A DNA stretch of 64,000 nucleotides from Vagococcus jeotgali (GCF_035918315.1 NZ_CP142146.1:186001-250000); one strand, 5' to 3'; counted from the first letter of the stretch, positions 18,461 to 27,639 are shown. The notes: generated by a model from the letters alone, not told the origin. Made by a program: numbers and translations.

Positions 18461-20125
18461 ATGGGATTTTTTGATAAAATTAAACGGGCTGTCATGGGTG
18501 AAAAGAAAGAAGAACCTAAAAAAGAGCAAGTAGAAGACAAAGAATTACAAGATGCTAAAAGTAGTGAAGAGGTAGCAGATAATCTGACAGGACAAGAAGA
18601 AATTAAGCCTAAACAAGAAGATAAAACAGAAAAAGTCGAAAATTTTGTTGAGGATGTTATAGATCCTTTTGCTACAGAAGAAGAGAGTCTAGAAGATGAA
18701 GATGGCAATAGTCAAGAGGATTTAAAACTAAGTGACACTGAACCAGAAGATATCAAAGAAGTAATAGAAGTTGATAAAGACGTAACTAAAGACACGCCTA
18801 TCATGCCAAAAATAGACGTAATACCTACTGATGAACAGGTGAGTGTAACACCTAAAGAAGCAAAAGAAGAAACAGAAATTAAAGCAGAGGCAAATGATGT
18901 AAGTGTTGCTCAAGATGTTATAAATGCTATTAATACTGAAGAAGTAGATCCTCTAGATGATTTAAATGAGTCTAAAGAGTCTATGCAAGATAAAAAGGTA
19001 GCTACTAAAGTAGGGGTTGTGGCTGAAAAGAAGTTAGTTACAGAAGCTAAAACAGTTGAAGTTAGTACGGAAAAAAGTGTCACAGAGTTTATTGATGAAG
19101 AAGCTAAAGAAATTGAAGAAACACCAGAAGTTGATGATGATGCTATTGAAGAAGTCAAAGAGGTCGTTCAAGACTCACCTGAGGAAACCATTGAAAAATA
19201 TGATAAAGGGTTAGAAAAGTCTAGAAAAACCTTTGGACAATTCATGAATAACCTCTTCTCAAACTTTAGAATGGTTGATGATGAGTTTTTTGAAGAGCTA
19301 GAAGAGTCGCTTATCTCAGCTGATGTTGGTTTTGATATAGCTATGCGTATTTCTGACGAGTTACAAGAAGAAGTAAAACTGAAAAATGTGAAAAAACAGC
19401 GTGACGTGCAAGAAACGATTGTTGAAAAGCTGGTTGAAATATATGAATCCGAAGGGGTTAATGAGGTTAATCACTTAAATATTCAACCAGATGGTCCAAC
19501 TATTATGTTATTTGTTGGGGTTAATGGTGTTGGAAAAACGACAAGTATTGGGAAATTAGCTCTGAGATACAAACAACAAGGTAAAAAAGTCTTATTAGCA
19601 GCTGCAGATACGTTTAGAGCTGGTGCTATTGATCAATTGGTTGTGTGGGGCGAGCGAGCTGGAGTTGATGTGGTTCATCATAAAGCTGGAAGTGATCCAG
19701 CTGCTGTCGTCTTTGATGCTGTTGATAAAACAAAAAAAGAAAATTATGACGTGTTACTTGTGGATACAGCAGGACGCTTGCAAAACAAAGTTAACTTGAT
19801 GAAAGAATTAGAAAAAATGAAACGTGTTATCGAGCGTGAGTATCCATCAGCACCTCACGAAGTACTACTTGTTGTGGATGCAACAACAGGACAAAATGCT
19901 TTAGTTCAGGCGAAAGAGTTTAAAAACACAACTGACGTGACAGGGATTGTCTTAACAAAACTAGACGGGACTGCTAAAGGTGGGATTGTGTTAGCTATTC
20001 GAAATGAACTACACCTTCCTGTTAAGCTAGTTGGCTTAGGTGAGAAAATCACAGACTTAGCTGATTTTGATCCAAATCAATTTGTTTATGGGTTGTTTAA
20101 GGAATTAATGGAAAATTACGAATAG
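18461..20125 (+). CDS. ftsY: Signal recognition particle receptor FtsY
   Basis: FtsY is the GTPase receptor that docks ribosome-SRP complexes at the membrane. The 554-residue protein has an unusually long N-terminal acidic, Glu/Asp/Lys-rich region (about residues 15-245), then the four-helix N domain and the GTPase G domain. The G domain has GVNGVGKTT, DTFRAGA, DTAGR and TKLDGTAKGG. Bacillus FtsY is much shorter because it lacks such an extension, whereas Lactobacillales and enterobacteria often have one. The start follows AGGAGGGG by about 6 bases. Confidence 0.95.
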   Translation: MGFFDKIKRAVMGEKKEEPKKEQVEDKELQDAKSSEEVADNLTGQEEIKPKQEDKTEKVENFVEDVIDPFATEEESLEDEDGNSQEDLKLSDTEPEDIKEVIEVDKDVTKDTPIMPKIDVIPTDEQVSVTPKEAKEETEIKAEANDVSVAQDVINAINTEEVDPLDDLNESKESMQDKKVATKVGVVAEKKLVTEAKTVEVSTEKSVTEFIDEEAKEIEETPEVDDDAIEEVKEVVQDSPEETIEKYDKGLEKSRKTFGQFMNNLFSNFRMVDDEFFEELEESLISADVGFDIAMRISDELQEEVKLKNVKKQRDVQETIVEKLVEIYESEGVNEVNHLNIQPDGPTIMLFVGVNGVGKTTSIGKLALRYKQQGKKVLLAAADTFRAGAIDQLVVWGERAGVDVVHHKAGSDPAAVVFDAVDKTKKENYDVLLVDTAGRLQNKVNLMKELEKMKRVIEREYPSAPHEVLLVVDATTGQNALVQAKEFKNTTDVTGIVLTKLDGTAKGGIVLAIRNELHLPVKLVGLGEKITDLADFDPNQFVYGLFKELMENYE

Positions 20126-20128
20126 ATA

Positions 20129-20163
20129 AAACAGACAGAAATTTGATTTCTGTCTGTTTTTTT
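20129..20163 (+). terminator. Intrinsic terminator after ftsY
   Basis: AACAGACAGAAAT pairs with ATTTCTGTCTGTT around a short loop and runs into seven T. It ends the rnc-smc-HAD-ftsY unit just before the IS200-type element. Confidence 0.9.
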
Positions 20164-20228
20164 ATATGTACTGAAAACCACCTGCTATGCAGGTGGTTCT
20201 CAAGAGCTTCTAGCGTGGTATTAAAAAA

Positions 20229-20290
20229 GCCTCCTAAGATGATAAGATAGATTTGGTTTCCCGACCACAAACTATCAAATCACAAGGAGG
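20229..20290 (+). promoter_or_regulatory. 5' UTR hairpin that can mask the tnpA ribosome binding site
   Basis: CCTCCT (20230-20235) is complementary to the tnpA ribosome binding site AGGAGG (20285-20290). An inner stem GATAG (20246-20250) with CTATC (20272-20276), plus flanking TTTG/CAAA pairing, brings them together. Translation of IS200 transposase mRNA is known to be repressed by such a 5' structure. The same arrangement is inferred here. Confidence 0.65.
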
Positions 20291-20296
20291 TTCCTT

Positions 20297-20770
20297 ATGA
20301 AAAAGGACAATCAAAGTTTATCACACACAACATGGAAATGTAAGTATCACATAGTTTTTGCTCCTAAATATAGACGCCAAATAATTTATGGAAAGTACAA
20401 AAAAAGCATAGGAGAAATATTACGAGATCTATGTGAAAGAAAAGGTGTTGAAATTATTGAAGCGAATGCTTGTAAAGATCATATCCATATATTAGTAAGT
20501 ATACCACTTAAACTAAGTGTTTCTAGTTTTATAGAGTATTTAAAAGGTAAAAGTAGTTTAATGATTTTTGATAGGCATGCAGAATTGAAATATCGTTATG
20601 GGAACAGAAAATTTTGGTGTCGAGGTTATTATGTAGACACAGTTGGTAGAAATAAAAAACAAATTGAAGAATACATAAGAAATCAAATTCAAGAAGATTA
20701 TGTAGCAGATCAACTTACGTTATTTGAAGAGTATGATCCATTTACAGGAGAAAAAAACAAAAAGAATTGA
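20297..20770 (+). CDS. tnpA: IS200/IS605-family transposase TnpA (Y1 HUH)
   Basis: A 157-residue single-domain transposase that cuts and rejoins single-stranded DNA at the element ends. The HUH metal-binding motif is His62-Ile-His64 (DHIHILVSIP), and the catalytic tyrosine is expected to be Tyr126 in QIEEYIRNQ. The length and the start MKKDNQSLSHTTWKCKYHIV match active IS200-type enzymes. An AGGAGG site lies 6 bases before ATG 20297 but is predicted to be masked by a hairpin. It appears intact, so the element may still be mobile. Confidence 0.93.
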   Translation: MKKDNQSLSHTTWKCKYHIVFAPKYRRQIIYGKYKKSIGEILRDLCERKGVEIIEANACKDHIHILVSIPLKLSVSSFIEYLKGKSSLMIFDRHAELKYRYGNRKFWCRGYYVDTVGRNKKQIEEYIRNQIQEDYVADQLTLFEEYDPFTGEKNKKN

Positions 20771-20876
20771 ATAAGTAATCCTTTTAGGATTAGCGAGTAA
20801 ATGTGGTGCACGAGGGGAACCATTCAGTAAGCCTTTTAGGCTTAGGCCGGAAAAAGAGGCTTCCAGCCGAAGAACA
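20771..20876 (+). other. Structured segment between tnpA and the right-end hairpin
   Basis: It contains TAATCC-TTTTA-GGATTA (20776-20792), TAAGCC-TTTTA-GGCTTA and a GGAA/TTCC plus GGC/GCC pairing. Two hairpins share the same TTTTA loop. There is no reading frame of note. In TnpB-bearing relatives this position holds the guide RNA scaffold, but that identity is only a guess here. Confidence 0.35.
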
Positions 20877-20917
20877 AACCTCCAGTTCACACTGGAGGTT
20901 TTGATTGTATCTTTTCA

Positions 20918-20931
20918 TGAAATCGCTATAT
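20918..20931 (+). promoter_or_regulatory. Possible cre (CcpA) site upstream of fruR
   Basis: TGAAATCGCTATAT matches the cre consensus TGWAANCGNTNWCA at 12 of 14 positions, failing at the last two. It is about 66 bases before the fruR start. No good promoter hexamers were recognised around it, so this is tentative. Confidence 0.3.
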
Positions 20932-20996
20932 TTTTGACCGTATATGATTGAAAAAGAGTGTTTTTGGTTGTGTAATATGGATATGGAGTGATAGAT

Positions 20997-21749
20997 ATGT
21001 TAACAGAAGAAAGACAAGCAGAGATTTTAAAACAATTACAGGTTAAAAAAGTCGTTAAAGTAAGAGATTTAATCAAGGAACTTGATGTCTCAGAATCGAC
21101 AATCAGACGTGACTTACAAGAGATGGAAGAGGCTGGGTTATTAGTTAGAATTCATGGTGGTGCTAAACAAATCGTCAAATTAGAACCGGAATTGACTATG
21201 GCAGAAAAATCAGTCAAAAACACTCATGAAAAACGAGAGATTGCCCAATTTGCATCTGAATTCGTTCAAGAAGGGGAGTATATTTATTTAGATGCAGGAA
21301 CGACGACACTTGAAATGTTACCGTATCTAAAGGGGAAAAACATTCATCTGATTACAAATTCTGTGAAGCATGCACTACTTGGGACGGAGTTAGGTATAAC
21401 TACAACGATTATAGGAGGACAGATTAGAGGTAAAACGACAGCATCTGTCAGTCAAGAAGGAGTTTATCAGTTAGAGGGGTATTTTTTTGATAGAGTCTTT
21501 ATGGGAGTGAATGGCATTCACCCAGTTCATGGGTATACCACAGCTGATTCATCAGAAGCGAGTATGAAAAAAGCAGCTATCAGTCAAACACAGCATGTTT
21601 ATTTTTTAGCCGATGCAACAAAATTTGATAAATTAAACTTTGCCCAAATTGCACGTATTGAAACAGGAACACTAGTGACAAATAAATTAAATATAGAGCA
21701 AAAAGAAACCTATGAGAACTTAACAATAGTAAGGGAGAGTGACTTATGA
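20997..21749 (+). CDS. fruR: DeoR-family fructose operon repressor FruR
   Basis: A 250-residue regulator with an N-terminal winged helix-turn-helix (MLTEERQAEILKQL, then SESTIRRDLQEME) and a C-terminal DeoR sensor domain that binds sugar phosphates (YLDAGTTTLEM). It is expected to repress fruRKA until fructose-1-phosphate accumulates. A GTG at 20988 is in frame, but ATG 20997 with GGAG 8 bases upstream is more plausible. Its stop overlaps the fruK start by 4 bases (ATGA), so the operon is translationally coupled. Confidence 0.9.
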   Translation: MLTEERQAEILKQLQVKKVVKVRDLIKELDVSESTIRRDLQEMEEAGLLVRIHGGAKQIVKLEPELTMAEKSVKNTHEKREIAQFASEFVQEGEYIYLDAGTTTLEMLPYLKGKNIHLITNSVKHALLGTELGITTTIIGGQIRGKTTASVSQEGVYQLEGYFFDRVFMGVNGIHPVHGYTTADSSEASMKKAAISQTQHVYFLADATKFDKLNFAQIARIETGTLVTNKLNIEQKETYENLTIVRESDL

Positions 21750-22666
21750 TTTACACAGTAACACTAAATCCGGCCATTGATTATGTGATAGAGGTACCGG
21801 ATTTTAAAGAAGGACAGTTAAATAAAACAAACAAAGAACTAAGTTTTCCTGGTGGGAAGGGGATTAATGTTTCACGAGTGTTACATGAATTAGGTGTGTC
21901 TTCTAAGAACTTAGGATTTATTGGGGGTTTCACTGGTCAATTTATTGCAAGTGAGTTAGAGCATTTAGGTTTGTGTCAAGATTTTATTACAGTAGATGGG
22001 GACACACGTATTAATATTAAACTAAAATCTGAAGCAGAAACAGAAATTAATGGGTTAGGTCCTGTGATTACAAAAGAAGATACATTAGCTTTAATTCAAA
22101 AAATTGAGGAGTTAACTCAAAGTGATTGGTTAGTCCTCTCAGGCAGTTTACCGACTGGTATAGACAAAGATATTTATACAAAGTTAGCTCAGATAGCTGA
22201 TGATAAGCATATTCCCTTTGTTGTAGATATTAGTGATAAGAGTTTATTTGATATTTTAAAATACCAACCCATGTTAGTAAAACCTAATGAGCACGAGTTA
22301 GCTGAGCTTTTTGATACAACGTTTACTAGCTTCGATGATTTAGTAGTTCATGGGAAAAAACTGTTAGCAATGGGCGCTAAAAATGTTTTAATCACTATGG
22401 GTAAAGATGGGGCTATTTTAATCAATGAAGTAGGTACCTACCAAGTTGATGGGCTAAAAGGTACATTAATTAATTCTGTCGGTTCAGGGGATTCTGTTGT
22501 AGCAGGATTTATTAGTCAGTTATCTCAAGGTAAAAATACCTTATTAGCTTTAAGATATGGTATCGCCTCAGGAAGTGCCACAGCCTTTAACCAAGATTTA
22601 GCAATTTTAGTAGATATTGAAAGATTATTAGATCAAGTTGTCATTAAAGTTATAGAAGAAAACTAG
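21746..22666 (+). CDS. fruK: 1-phosphofructokinase FruK
   Basis: It phosphorylates fructose-1-phosphate, delivered by the FruA PTS, to fructose-1,6-bisphosphate in the cytoplasm. The 306-residue PfkB-family protein has TLNPAIDYV at the N-terminus, the GGKGINVSRVL substrate segment, and the C-terminal signature GSGDSVVAGF with the catalytic base Asp249. It lies between fruR and fruA with overlapping or short junctions. It is intact. Confidence 0.93.
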   Translation: MIYTVTLNPAIDYVIEVPDFKEGQLNKTNKELSFPGGKGINVSRVLHELGVSSKNLGFIGGFTGQFIASELEHLGLCQDFITVDGDTRINIKLKSEAETEINGLGPVITKEDTLALIQKIEELTQSDWLVLSGSLPTGIDKDIYTKLAQIADDKHIPFVVDISDKSLFDILKYQPMLVKPNEHELAELFDTTFTSFDDLVVHGKKLLAMGAKNVLITMGKDGAILINEVGTYQVDGLKGTLINSVGSGDSVVAGFISQLSQGKNTLLALRYGIASGSATAFNQDLAILVDIERLLDQVVIKVIEEN

Positions 22667-22676
22667 GGGGATTATC

Positions 22677-24617
22677 ATGAAAATAACAGACTTATTAGTA
22701 GAAGAGTGCATGATTTTAGACTTAAAAGCCACTGATAAAACAAGTGCTATTACAGAGATGGTTCAAAAATTATATGCCACAAAACGTATCAATGATGTAG
22801 CTATATTTGAAGCAGGAATACTAGCTCGTGAAGACCAGATGACAACAGGACTTGGTGACGGGATAGCGATGCCTCATGCAAAAAATAAAGCTGTAGAAAA
22901 ACCAACTGTCTTATTTGCCAAAAGTGACAAAGGTGTTGACTATGATTCCTTAGACGGTGAGCCAACCTATTTATTCTTTATGATCGCTGCTCCAGAAGGG
23001 GCTAATGATACTCACTTACAAGCACTAGCTAGTTTATCGAAATTATTATTAAATCAAGACTTAATTAGTGAATTGAAAGTAGCTAAAACAAAAGAGGATG
23101 TCACTAGACTGTTTAACCAGGCTCAAAAAGAAAACGAAGAGCAAGAAATGGTAGTTGAAGTCATTGAAGAAGATGCGCCTTTTGTGGTTGCAGTAACTGC
23201 TTGTCCAACGGGAATTGCACACACGTATATGGCAGAAGATGCTTTAAAAAATAAAGCCAAAGAGATGGATATTGCTATTAAAGTGGAAACAAATGGCTCA
23301 GATGGCGTGAAGCACAAATTAACATCAGAGGACATCAAAAAAGCTACAGGTGTTATTGTAGCAGCTGATAAAAATGTCGAGATGGCTCGTTTTGATGGGA
23401 AACATTTAGTCAATCGTCCAGTCAGTGACGGGATTAAAAAAACAGAAGAATTATTAACTCTTGCTACAAATGGTGAAGCTTCAATTTATCATGCAACAAG
23501 TGGTGACAAGCAAGCCGAAAATCAAGATGAAACCAGTAAAGGTAGTATCGGTTCACAAATTTATAAACATCTGATGAATGGTGTTAGTCACATGTTACCT
23601 TTTGTTATTGGTGGCGGGATTGCGATTGCTCTAGCTTTCTTAATTGATCAGATGCTAGGTGTGCCAAGTAATGAGTTAGCAAATCTTGGATCATATCATC
23701 CAGCAGCGGCTTATTTTAAAGCCATTGGTGGAACAGCTTTTGAATTTATGTTACCTGTTTTAGCTGGATTTATCGCTTCAAGTATTGCAGATCGCCCAGG
23801 ACTTATTGTAGGTTTTACAGCAGGAGCCATGGCAAGTAGTGGTTTAGCCTTTGGGCATTTAGAAGATGCCACAACATCAGGTTTCTTAGGTGCTTTAGTT
23901 GGTGGTTTCTTAGCAGGTTACGTGATTGTCTTCTTGAAAAAAATCTTTAAAAACTTACCGAAATCACTAGACGGAATTAAAACAATTTTATTCTATCCAG
24001 TGTTTGGTTTACTAATTACCGGATTTTTAATGTTGTTTGTTAATATTCCCATGTCAGCAATCAATACAGGTTTAAATAATTTCCTAGAAAATATGTCAGG
24101 TAGTAATGCTGCCTTATTAGGTGCTTTACTTGCTGGAATGATGGCGATTGACTTAGGTGGTCCAATTAATAAGGCAGCTTATGTATTTGGTACAGGAACG
24201 TTAGCTGCAACTGTCGCAACAGGTGGTAGTGTAGTGATGGCTTCTGTGATGGCTGGTGGTATGGTACCGCCTCTTGCAATTTTTATAGCAACGCTGATGT
24301 TTAAAAATCAGTTTACTCAAAAAGAACAAGAAGCAGGGATTACAAACTTAATTATGGGGTTCTCATTTATTACCGAAGGAGCTATTCCTTTTGCAGCCAG
24401 TGATCCACTGCGTATGATACCAAGTTTTGTAGTCGGTTCTGCTTTAACTGGTGGCTTAGTGGGAAGCTTTGGGATTAAACTTATGGCGCCACATGGTGGG
24501 ATTTTTGTGATCATGCTTGTGAGTCAACCATTATTATATCTATTATTTATTATTATTGGTTCATTTGTCAGTGCCCTTATGTTAGGCGCACTACTAAAAA
24601 GAAGAAAAGTGGCATAA
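22677..24617 (+). CDS. fruA: Fructose PTS transporter subunit IIABC (FruA)
   Basis: It imports fructose and phosphorylates it to fructose-1-phosphate. The 646-residue fusion has EIIA (residues 1-150, phospho-acceptor His67 in AMPHAKN), EIIB (about 168-265, active Cys176 in TACPTGIAHTYMAE) and EIIC (about 290-640, multiple membrane helices with GGPINKAAYVFG). All three domains look complete. AGGGGG lies 7 bases before the ATG. It is the last gene of fruRKA and is followed by a terminator. Confidence 0.95.
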   Translation: MKITDLLVEECMILDLKATDKTSAITEMVQKLYATKRINDVAIFEAGILAREDQMTTGLGDGIAMPHAKNKAVEKPTVLFAKSDKGVDYDSLDGEPTYLFFMIAAPEGANDTHLQALASLSKLLLNQDLISELKVAKTKEDVTRLFNQAQKENEEQEMVVEVIEEDAPFVVAVTACPTGIAHTYMAEDALKNKAKEMDIAIKVETNGSDGVKHKLTSEDIKKATGVIVAADKNVEMARFDGKHLVNRPVSDGIKKTEELLTLATNGEASIYHATSGDKQAENQDETSKGSIGSQIYKHLMNGVSHMLPFVIGGGIAIALAFLIDQMLGVPSNELANLGSYHPAAAYFKAIGGTAFEFMLPVLAGFIASSIADRPGLIVGFTAGAMASSGLAFGHLEDATTSGFLGALVGGFLAGYVIVFLKKIFKNLPKSLDGIKTILFYPVFGLLITGFLMLFVNIPMSAINTGLNNFLENMSGSNAALLGALLAGMMAIDLGGPINKAAYVFGTGTLAATVATGGSVVMASVMAGGMVPPLAIFIATLMFKNQFTQKEQEAGITNLIMGFSFITEGAIPFAASDPLRMIPSFVVGSALTGGLVGSFGIKLMAPHGGIFVIMLVSQPLLYLLFIIIGSFVSALMLGALLKRRKVA

Positions 24618-24626
24618 AGAATGTCT

Positions 24627-24668
24627 AACAAGCTAATGAGGGAGAAATCCTTTATTAGCTTGTTTTTT
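24627..24668 (+). terminator. Intrinsic terminator after fruA
   Basis: AACAAGCTAAT (24627-24637) pairs with ATTAGCTTGTT (24654-24664), followed by T residues. It closes fruRKA. Confidence 0.85.
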
Positions 24669-24682
24669 ATAAACATAATATT

Positions 24683-24710
24683 TTGGAAGACCTTTAATGA
24701 ATGATATAAT
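24683..24710 (+). promoter_or_regulatory. Promoter candidate for gshAB
   Basis: A perfect -10 TATAAT at 24705-24710 with a weak -35 TTGGAA at 24683-24688 (16-base spacing). It lies 38 bases upstream of the start and just after the fruA terminator. Confidence 0.55.
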
Positions 24711-24747
24711 TGTGTGAATAAATACAAGAAAGTAAGGGAAGAATCTG

Positions 24748-27033
24748 ATGAAAAACTTACAAGAGCAATTAAAATCAAAAAAAACTGCGATGCTATTAAA
24801 TGAATTTCGCATTGGCTTAGAAAAAGAAAGCCAACGTGTGACATCAAAAGGTGAGTTAGCTGATACACCACATCCAAAAAAATTAGGAAGTCGTAGCTTC
24901 CATCCATATATCCAAACAGATTTTAGTGAAACTCAAATTGAACTGATTACTCAAGTGTTTGATACAAATAGAGGAACATTAAGACAATTATCAGCACTTC
25001 ATGAAGTTGTCTTACGTTCTATGGAGCATAATGAAGAGTTATGGGCACTTAGTATGCCACCAGATTTGCCAATTGATGATACGAATATTGTGATTGCAAA
25101 ATTAGAAGATCAGGGGGATATTAATTATCGCCGTTACTTAGCCAAAGTTTATGGTAAGAGAAAACAAATGGTCAGTGGGATTCATTATAATTTTGAATTT
25201 TCTGATGAATTAATCACGCTTTTATTTAACGAGCAAGATGAATATGTATCAATCAAAGAATTTAGAACGGCTCTTTACATGAAAATATCCAGACAATACT
25301 TGCGTTATCGCTGGTTACTCACTTATCTTTTTGGTGCAAGTCCTTATGCTGATGAAAACTATTTCACAACAGAAAGTTTACATCAACCAGTTAGAAGTAT
25401 CAGAAATAGTCAGTACGGTTACACTAATCGTCCTGACATTAAAGTGTCTTATCACACCCTTGAAGAGTACACCACTGATTTAATGAAGCTAGTAAATGAC
25501 GGTGAACTGATTGAAGCTAAAGAATTCTATGCTTCAGTGAGACTACGTGGTGGAGGTTGCCGTGACGTACAAGGTTTAGTTGATAAAGGGGTACAATATA
25601 TCGAGCTTCGAAATATTGATCTAGATCCTTTTGAAAAAGTCGGAATTTCAAGTGATACGCTTGATTTTATCCACTTATTCTTAATGACGTTATTATATCT
25701 AGAAGAAGAAAGCACAGATGCTGATAAATTAATTGAAATAGGTGAGTTATACAACAACACAGTAGCTCTTGAAAATCCGTTATCAAAAACTGAATTTTAT
25801 GAGGAGGGTGCTTGGTTACTTGAAGAGATGGGTAAAGTTAATGAGTTGTTACATGAGACAGCTGACTATACAGATGTCTTAAACAGTACCCTAACTGCTC
25901 TTGAGAATCCTTCAGAAACCTTGGCGGGGCGTATGGTGACTGAAATGACTGAAAAGAATTGGACAAATACAGAGTTTGGTCAGTATTATGCTAAAAAATA
26001 CCATGATATCGCCTTTGAAAAACCTTATCAATTAGCAGGTTATCGTGGTATGGAGTTATCCACTCAAATTTTAATGTTTGATGCTATTCAAAAAGGCATC
26101 CATGTTGAAGTGTTAGATGAAAATGATCAATTCTTAAAGCTAACCTTCAATAATCATGTGGAATACGTGAAAAATGCTAATATGACCAGTCATGATTCTT
26201 ATATTGTACCGCTATTGATGGAAAACAAAACGGTGACGAAAAAAGTATTACACGAAGCAGGGTTTAGAGTGCCACTAGGTAAAGAATTTAGTACAATAGA
26301 AGAGGCGCTATCTTCATTTGGTGTTTTCCAAGATAAGGCTATTGTGATTAAGCCTAAAACGACGAATTACGGGCTAGGAATTTCGATTTTTAAAGACGGA
26401 GCCACTTATGAAGATTATAAGGTTGCTGTTGAGATTGCCTTTAAAGAAGATGATCATATTTTAGTTGAGGAGTTTTTACCAGGAACGGAGTACCGCTTCT
26501 TTGTGTTAGATGGTAAAACTCGTGGTGTGATGCTACGCACACCAGCTAATGTAGTCGGTGACGGTGAACATACTATTGCTGAACTTGTTGCTGAGAAAAA
26601 CACAGATGTTTTAAGAGGGACCCATCACAGATCGCCTCTTGAGATTATCAAGTTATCAGACATTGAAAAACTGATGTTAAAAGAGCAAGGCTTAACAGTA
26701 GATAGTATTCCCAGTGAAGGCAAGCGTGTGTACTTGCGTGAAAATTCTAACGTTAGTACAGGCGGGGACTCACTAGATGTGACAGATGACATGCCTGAGA
26801 GCTATAAAAAAATTGCAGAGGAAGCCGTTGATGCTCTAGGTGCTGTTGTGTGTGGGATTGATTTGATCATTCCAGATAAAGAGGTTAAAGGAGTGAAAGA
26901 TAGTACCACTTACGGTATTATTGAGGGGAACTTTAATCCGGCGATGCATATGCATATCTACCCTTATGCTGGAGAGAGTAGACGTTTGACGATGGATGTC
27001 TTGCATATGCTTTATCCAGAAGTATTTAAATAA
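24748..27033 (+). CDS. gshAB: Bifunctional glutamate-cysteine ligase/glutathione synthetase (GshAB/GshF)
   Basis: It makes glutathione from Glu, Cys and Gly in one 761-residue protein. The N-terminal half (to about residue 470) is a glutamate-cysteine ligase (FRIGLEKESQRV; VRLRGGGCRDVQG). The C-terminal half is an ATP-grasp ligase (VIKPKTTNYGLGISIF, LVEEFLPGTEYRFFVLDGK). This fused form is typical of streptococci, enterococci and Listeria. GGGAAG precedes the ATG. It is monocistronic, with its own promoter and terminator. Confidence 0.95.
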   Translation: MKNLQEQLKSKKTAMLLNEFRIGLEKESQRVTSKGELADTPHPKKLGSRSFHPYIQTDFSETQIELITQVFDTNRGTLRQLSALHEVVLRSMEHNEELWALSMPPDLPIDDTNIVIAKLEDQGDINYRRYLAKVYGKRKQMVSGIHYNFEFSDELITLLFNEQDEYVSIKEFRTALYMKISRQYLRYRWLLTYLFGASPYADENYFTTESLHQPVRSIRNSQYGYTNRPDIKVSYHTLEEYTTDLMKLVNDGELIEAKEFYASVRLRGGGCRDVQGLVDKGVQYIELRNIDLDPFEKVGISSDTLDFIHLFLMTLLYLEEESTDADKLIEIGELYNNTVALENPLSKTEFYEEGAWLLEEMGKVNELLHETADYTDVLNSTLTALENPSETLAGRMVTEMTEKNWTNTEFGQYYAKKYHDIAFEKPYQLAGYRGMELSTQILMFDAIQKGIHVEVLDENDQFLKLTFNNHVEYVKNANMTSHDSYIVPLLMENKTVTKKVLHEAGFRVPLGKEFSTIEEALSSFGVFQDKAIVIKPKTTNYGLGISIFKDGATYEDYKVAVEIAFKEDDHILVEEFLPGTEYRFFVLDGKTRGVMLRTPANVVGDGEHTIAELVAEKNTDVLRGTHHRSPLEIIKLSDIEKLMLKEQGLTVDSIPSEGKRVYLRENSNVSTGGDSLDVTDDMPESYKKIAEEAVDALGAVVCGIDLIIPDKEVKGVKDSTTYGIIEGNFNPAMHMHIYPYAGESRRLTMDVLHMLYPEVFK

Positions 27034-27043
27034 GTAAAAAATA

Positions 27044-27078
27044 AAGTAGGTTGACGTGACAATCAGCCCACTTTTTTA
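27044..27078. terminator. Terminator between gshAB and the convergent CadD-like gene
   Basis: AAGTAGGTTGA pairs imperfectly with TCAGCCCACTT (one mismatch, one wobble), followed by T residues on the plus strand. An A-rich tract on the other side may let it serve the minus-strand gene too. It overlaps the stop codon of the minus-strand gene. Confidence 0.6.
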
Positions 27079-27639
27079 GTTGAAAAATATAATCAGTCCT
27101 AAGCAGATATATACAATAGGAACTAACCAATCACTCACCCGTTCTAAAGTTTTTTCTAACAGATTATTTTTTGACAGCCATGATCCAGCCAAACACCATA
27201 GTAGAACCATGACACCAAAAGTGATGATGACAAGTAGTGTTTCTAAATAAGAATATTGGCTAAATAGCGGAAGATAGACACTTAAGTTATTTGATCCGTT
27301 AGATAGGGTAATCAAAGTTAGAGTAGGGATTGCCAACTTAGTTTGAGTTACATCAGTTGTGGGTATATTTTTATGCTTGATAAATTTAACAAAACCGATC
27401 ATACCGATTGTAAAAGGGATAGCTCCCAATAAGTGAATAGGTAAGACGTCTGTCGAGGTGAGCAGATTTCCTAAGATGATACTTGTTATTAAAATAGTAT
27501 AAATACCTAAAAGTTGACTAATAATAATAGTTTGATAATCTTTTTTAGATTTAGCTTGGGTAAAGAATAGTGTGAGTAAAAATAAGTCATCAATATTAGT
27601 ACTAACAAAAGCCGTGATGATAACAGGTAATAAAGACAA
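27076..27639 (-). CDS. CadD-family cadmium resistance/cation transporter
   Basis: A 187-residue membrane protein with about five or six hydrophobic helices. It has the paired acidic/Asn motifs typical of CadD-type transporters: STNIDDLFLL in the first helix and NGSNNLSVYLPLF in the middle. Family members confer cadmium export or quaternary ammonium tolerance in staphylococci. The substrate here is not established, and the second motif reads NGSNN where NGxDN is common. The start is TTG at 27639, with a GTAGGATG site about 6 bases upstream. It is convergent with gshAB. Confidence 0.75.
   Translation of the reverse strand: MSLLPVIITAFVSTNIDDLFLLTLFFTQAKSKKDYQTIIISQLLGIYTILITSIILGNLLTSTDVLPIHLLGAIPFTIGMIGFVKFIKHKNIPTTDVTQTKLAIPTLTLITLSNGSNNLSVYLPLFSQYSYLETLLVIITFGVMVLLWCLAGSWLSKNNLLEKTLERVSDWLVPIVYICLGLIIFFN

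Larger units (their letters stand above)
20176..20900 (+). mobile_element. IS200/IS605-family element, tnpA only
   Basis: The outermost recognisable parts are two subterminal hairpins. The left one is AACCACCTGC-TAT-GCAGGTGGTT (20176-20198). The right one is AACCTCCAGT-TCAC-ACTGGAGGTT (20877-20900). They flank a single tnpA. No tnpB is present. These elements have no inverted repeats and make no target duplication. They move as single-stranded DNA through hairpin recognition, so the exact cleavage sites (a few bases outside the hairpins) cannot be fixed here. It sits between the ftsY terminator and fruR. Confidence 0.85.
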
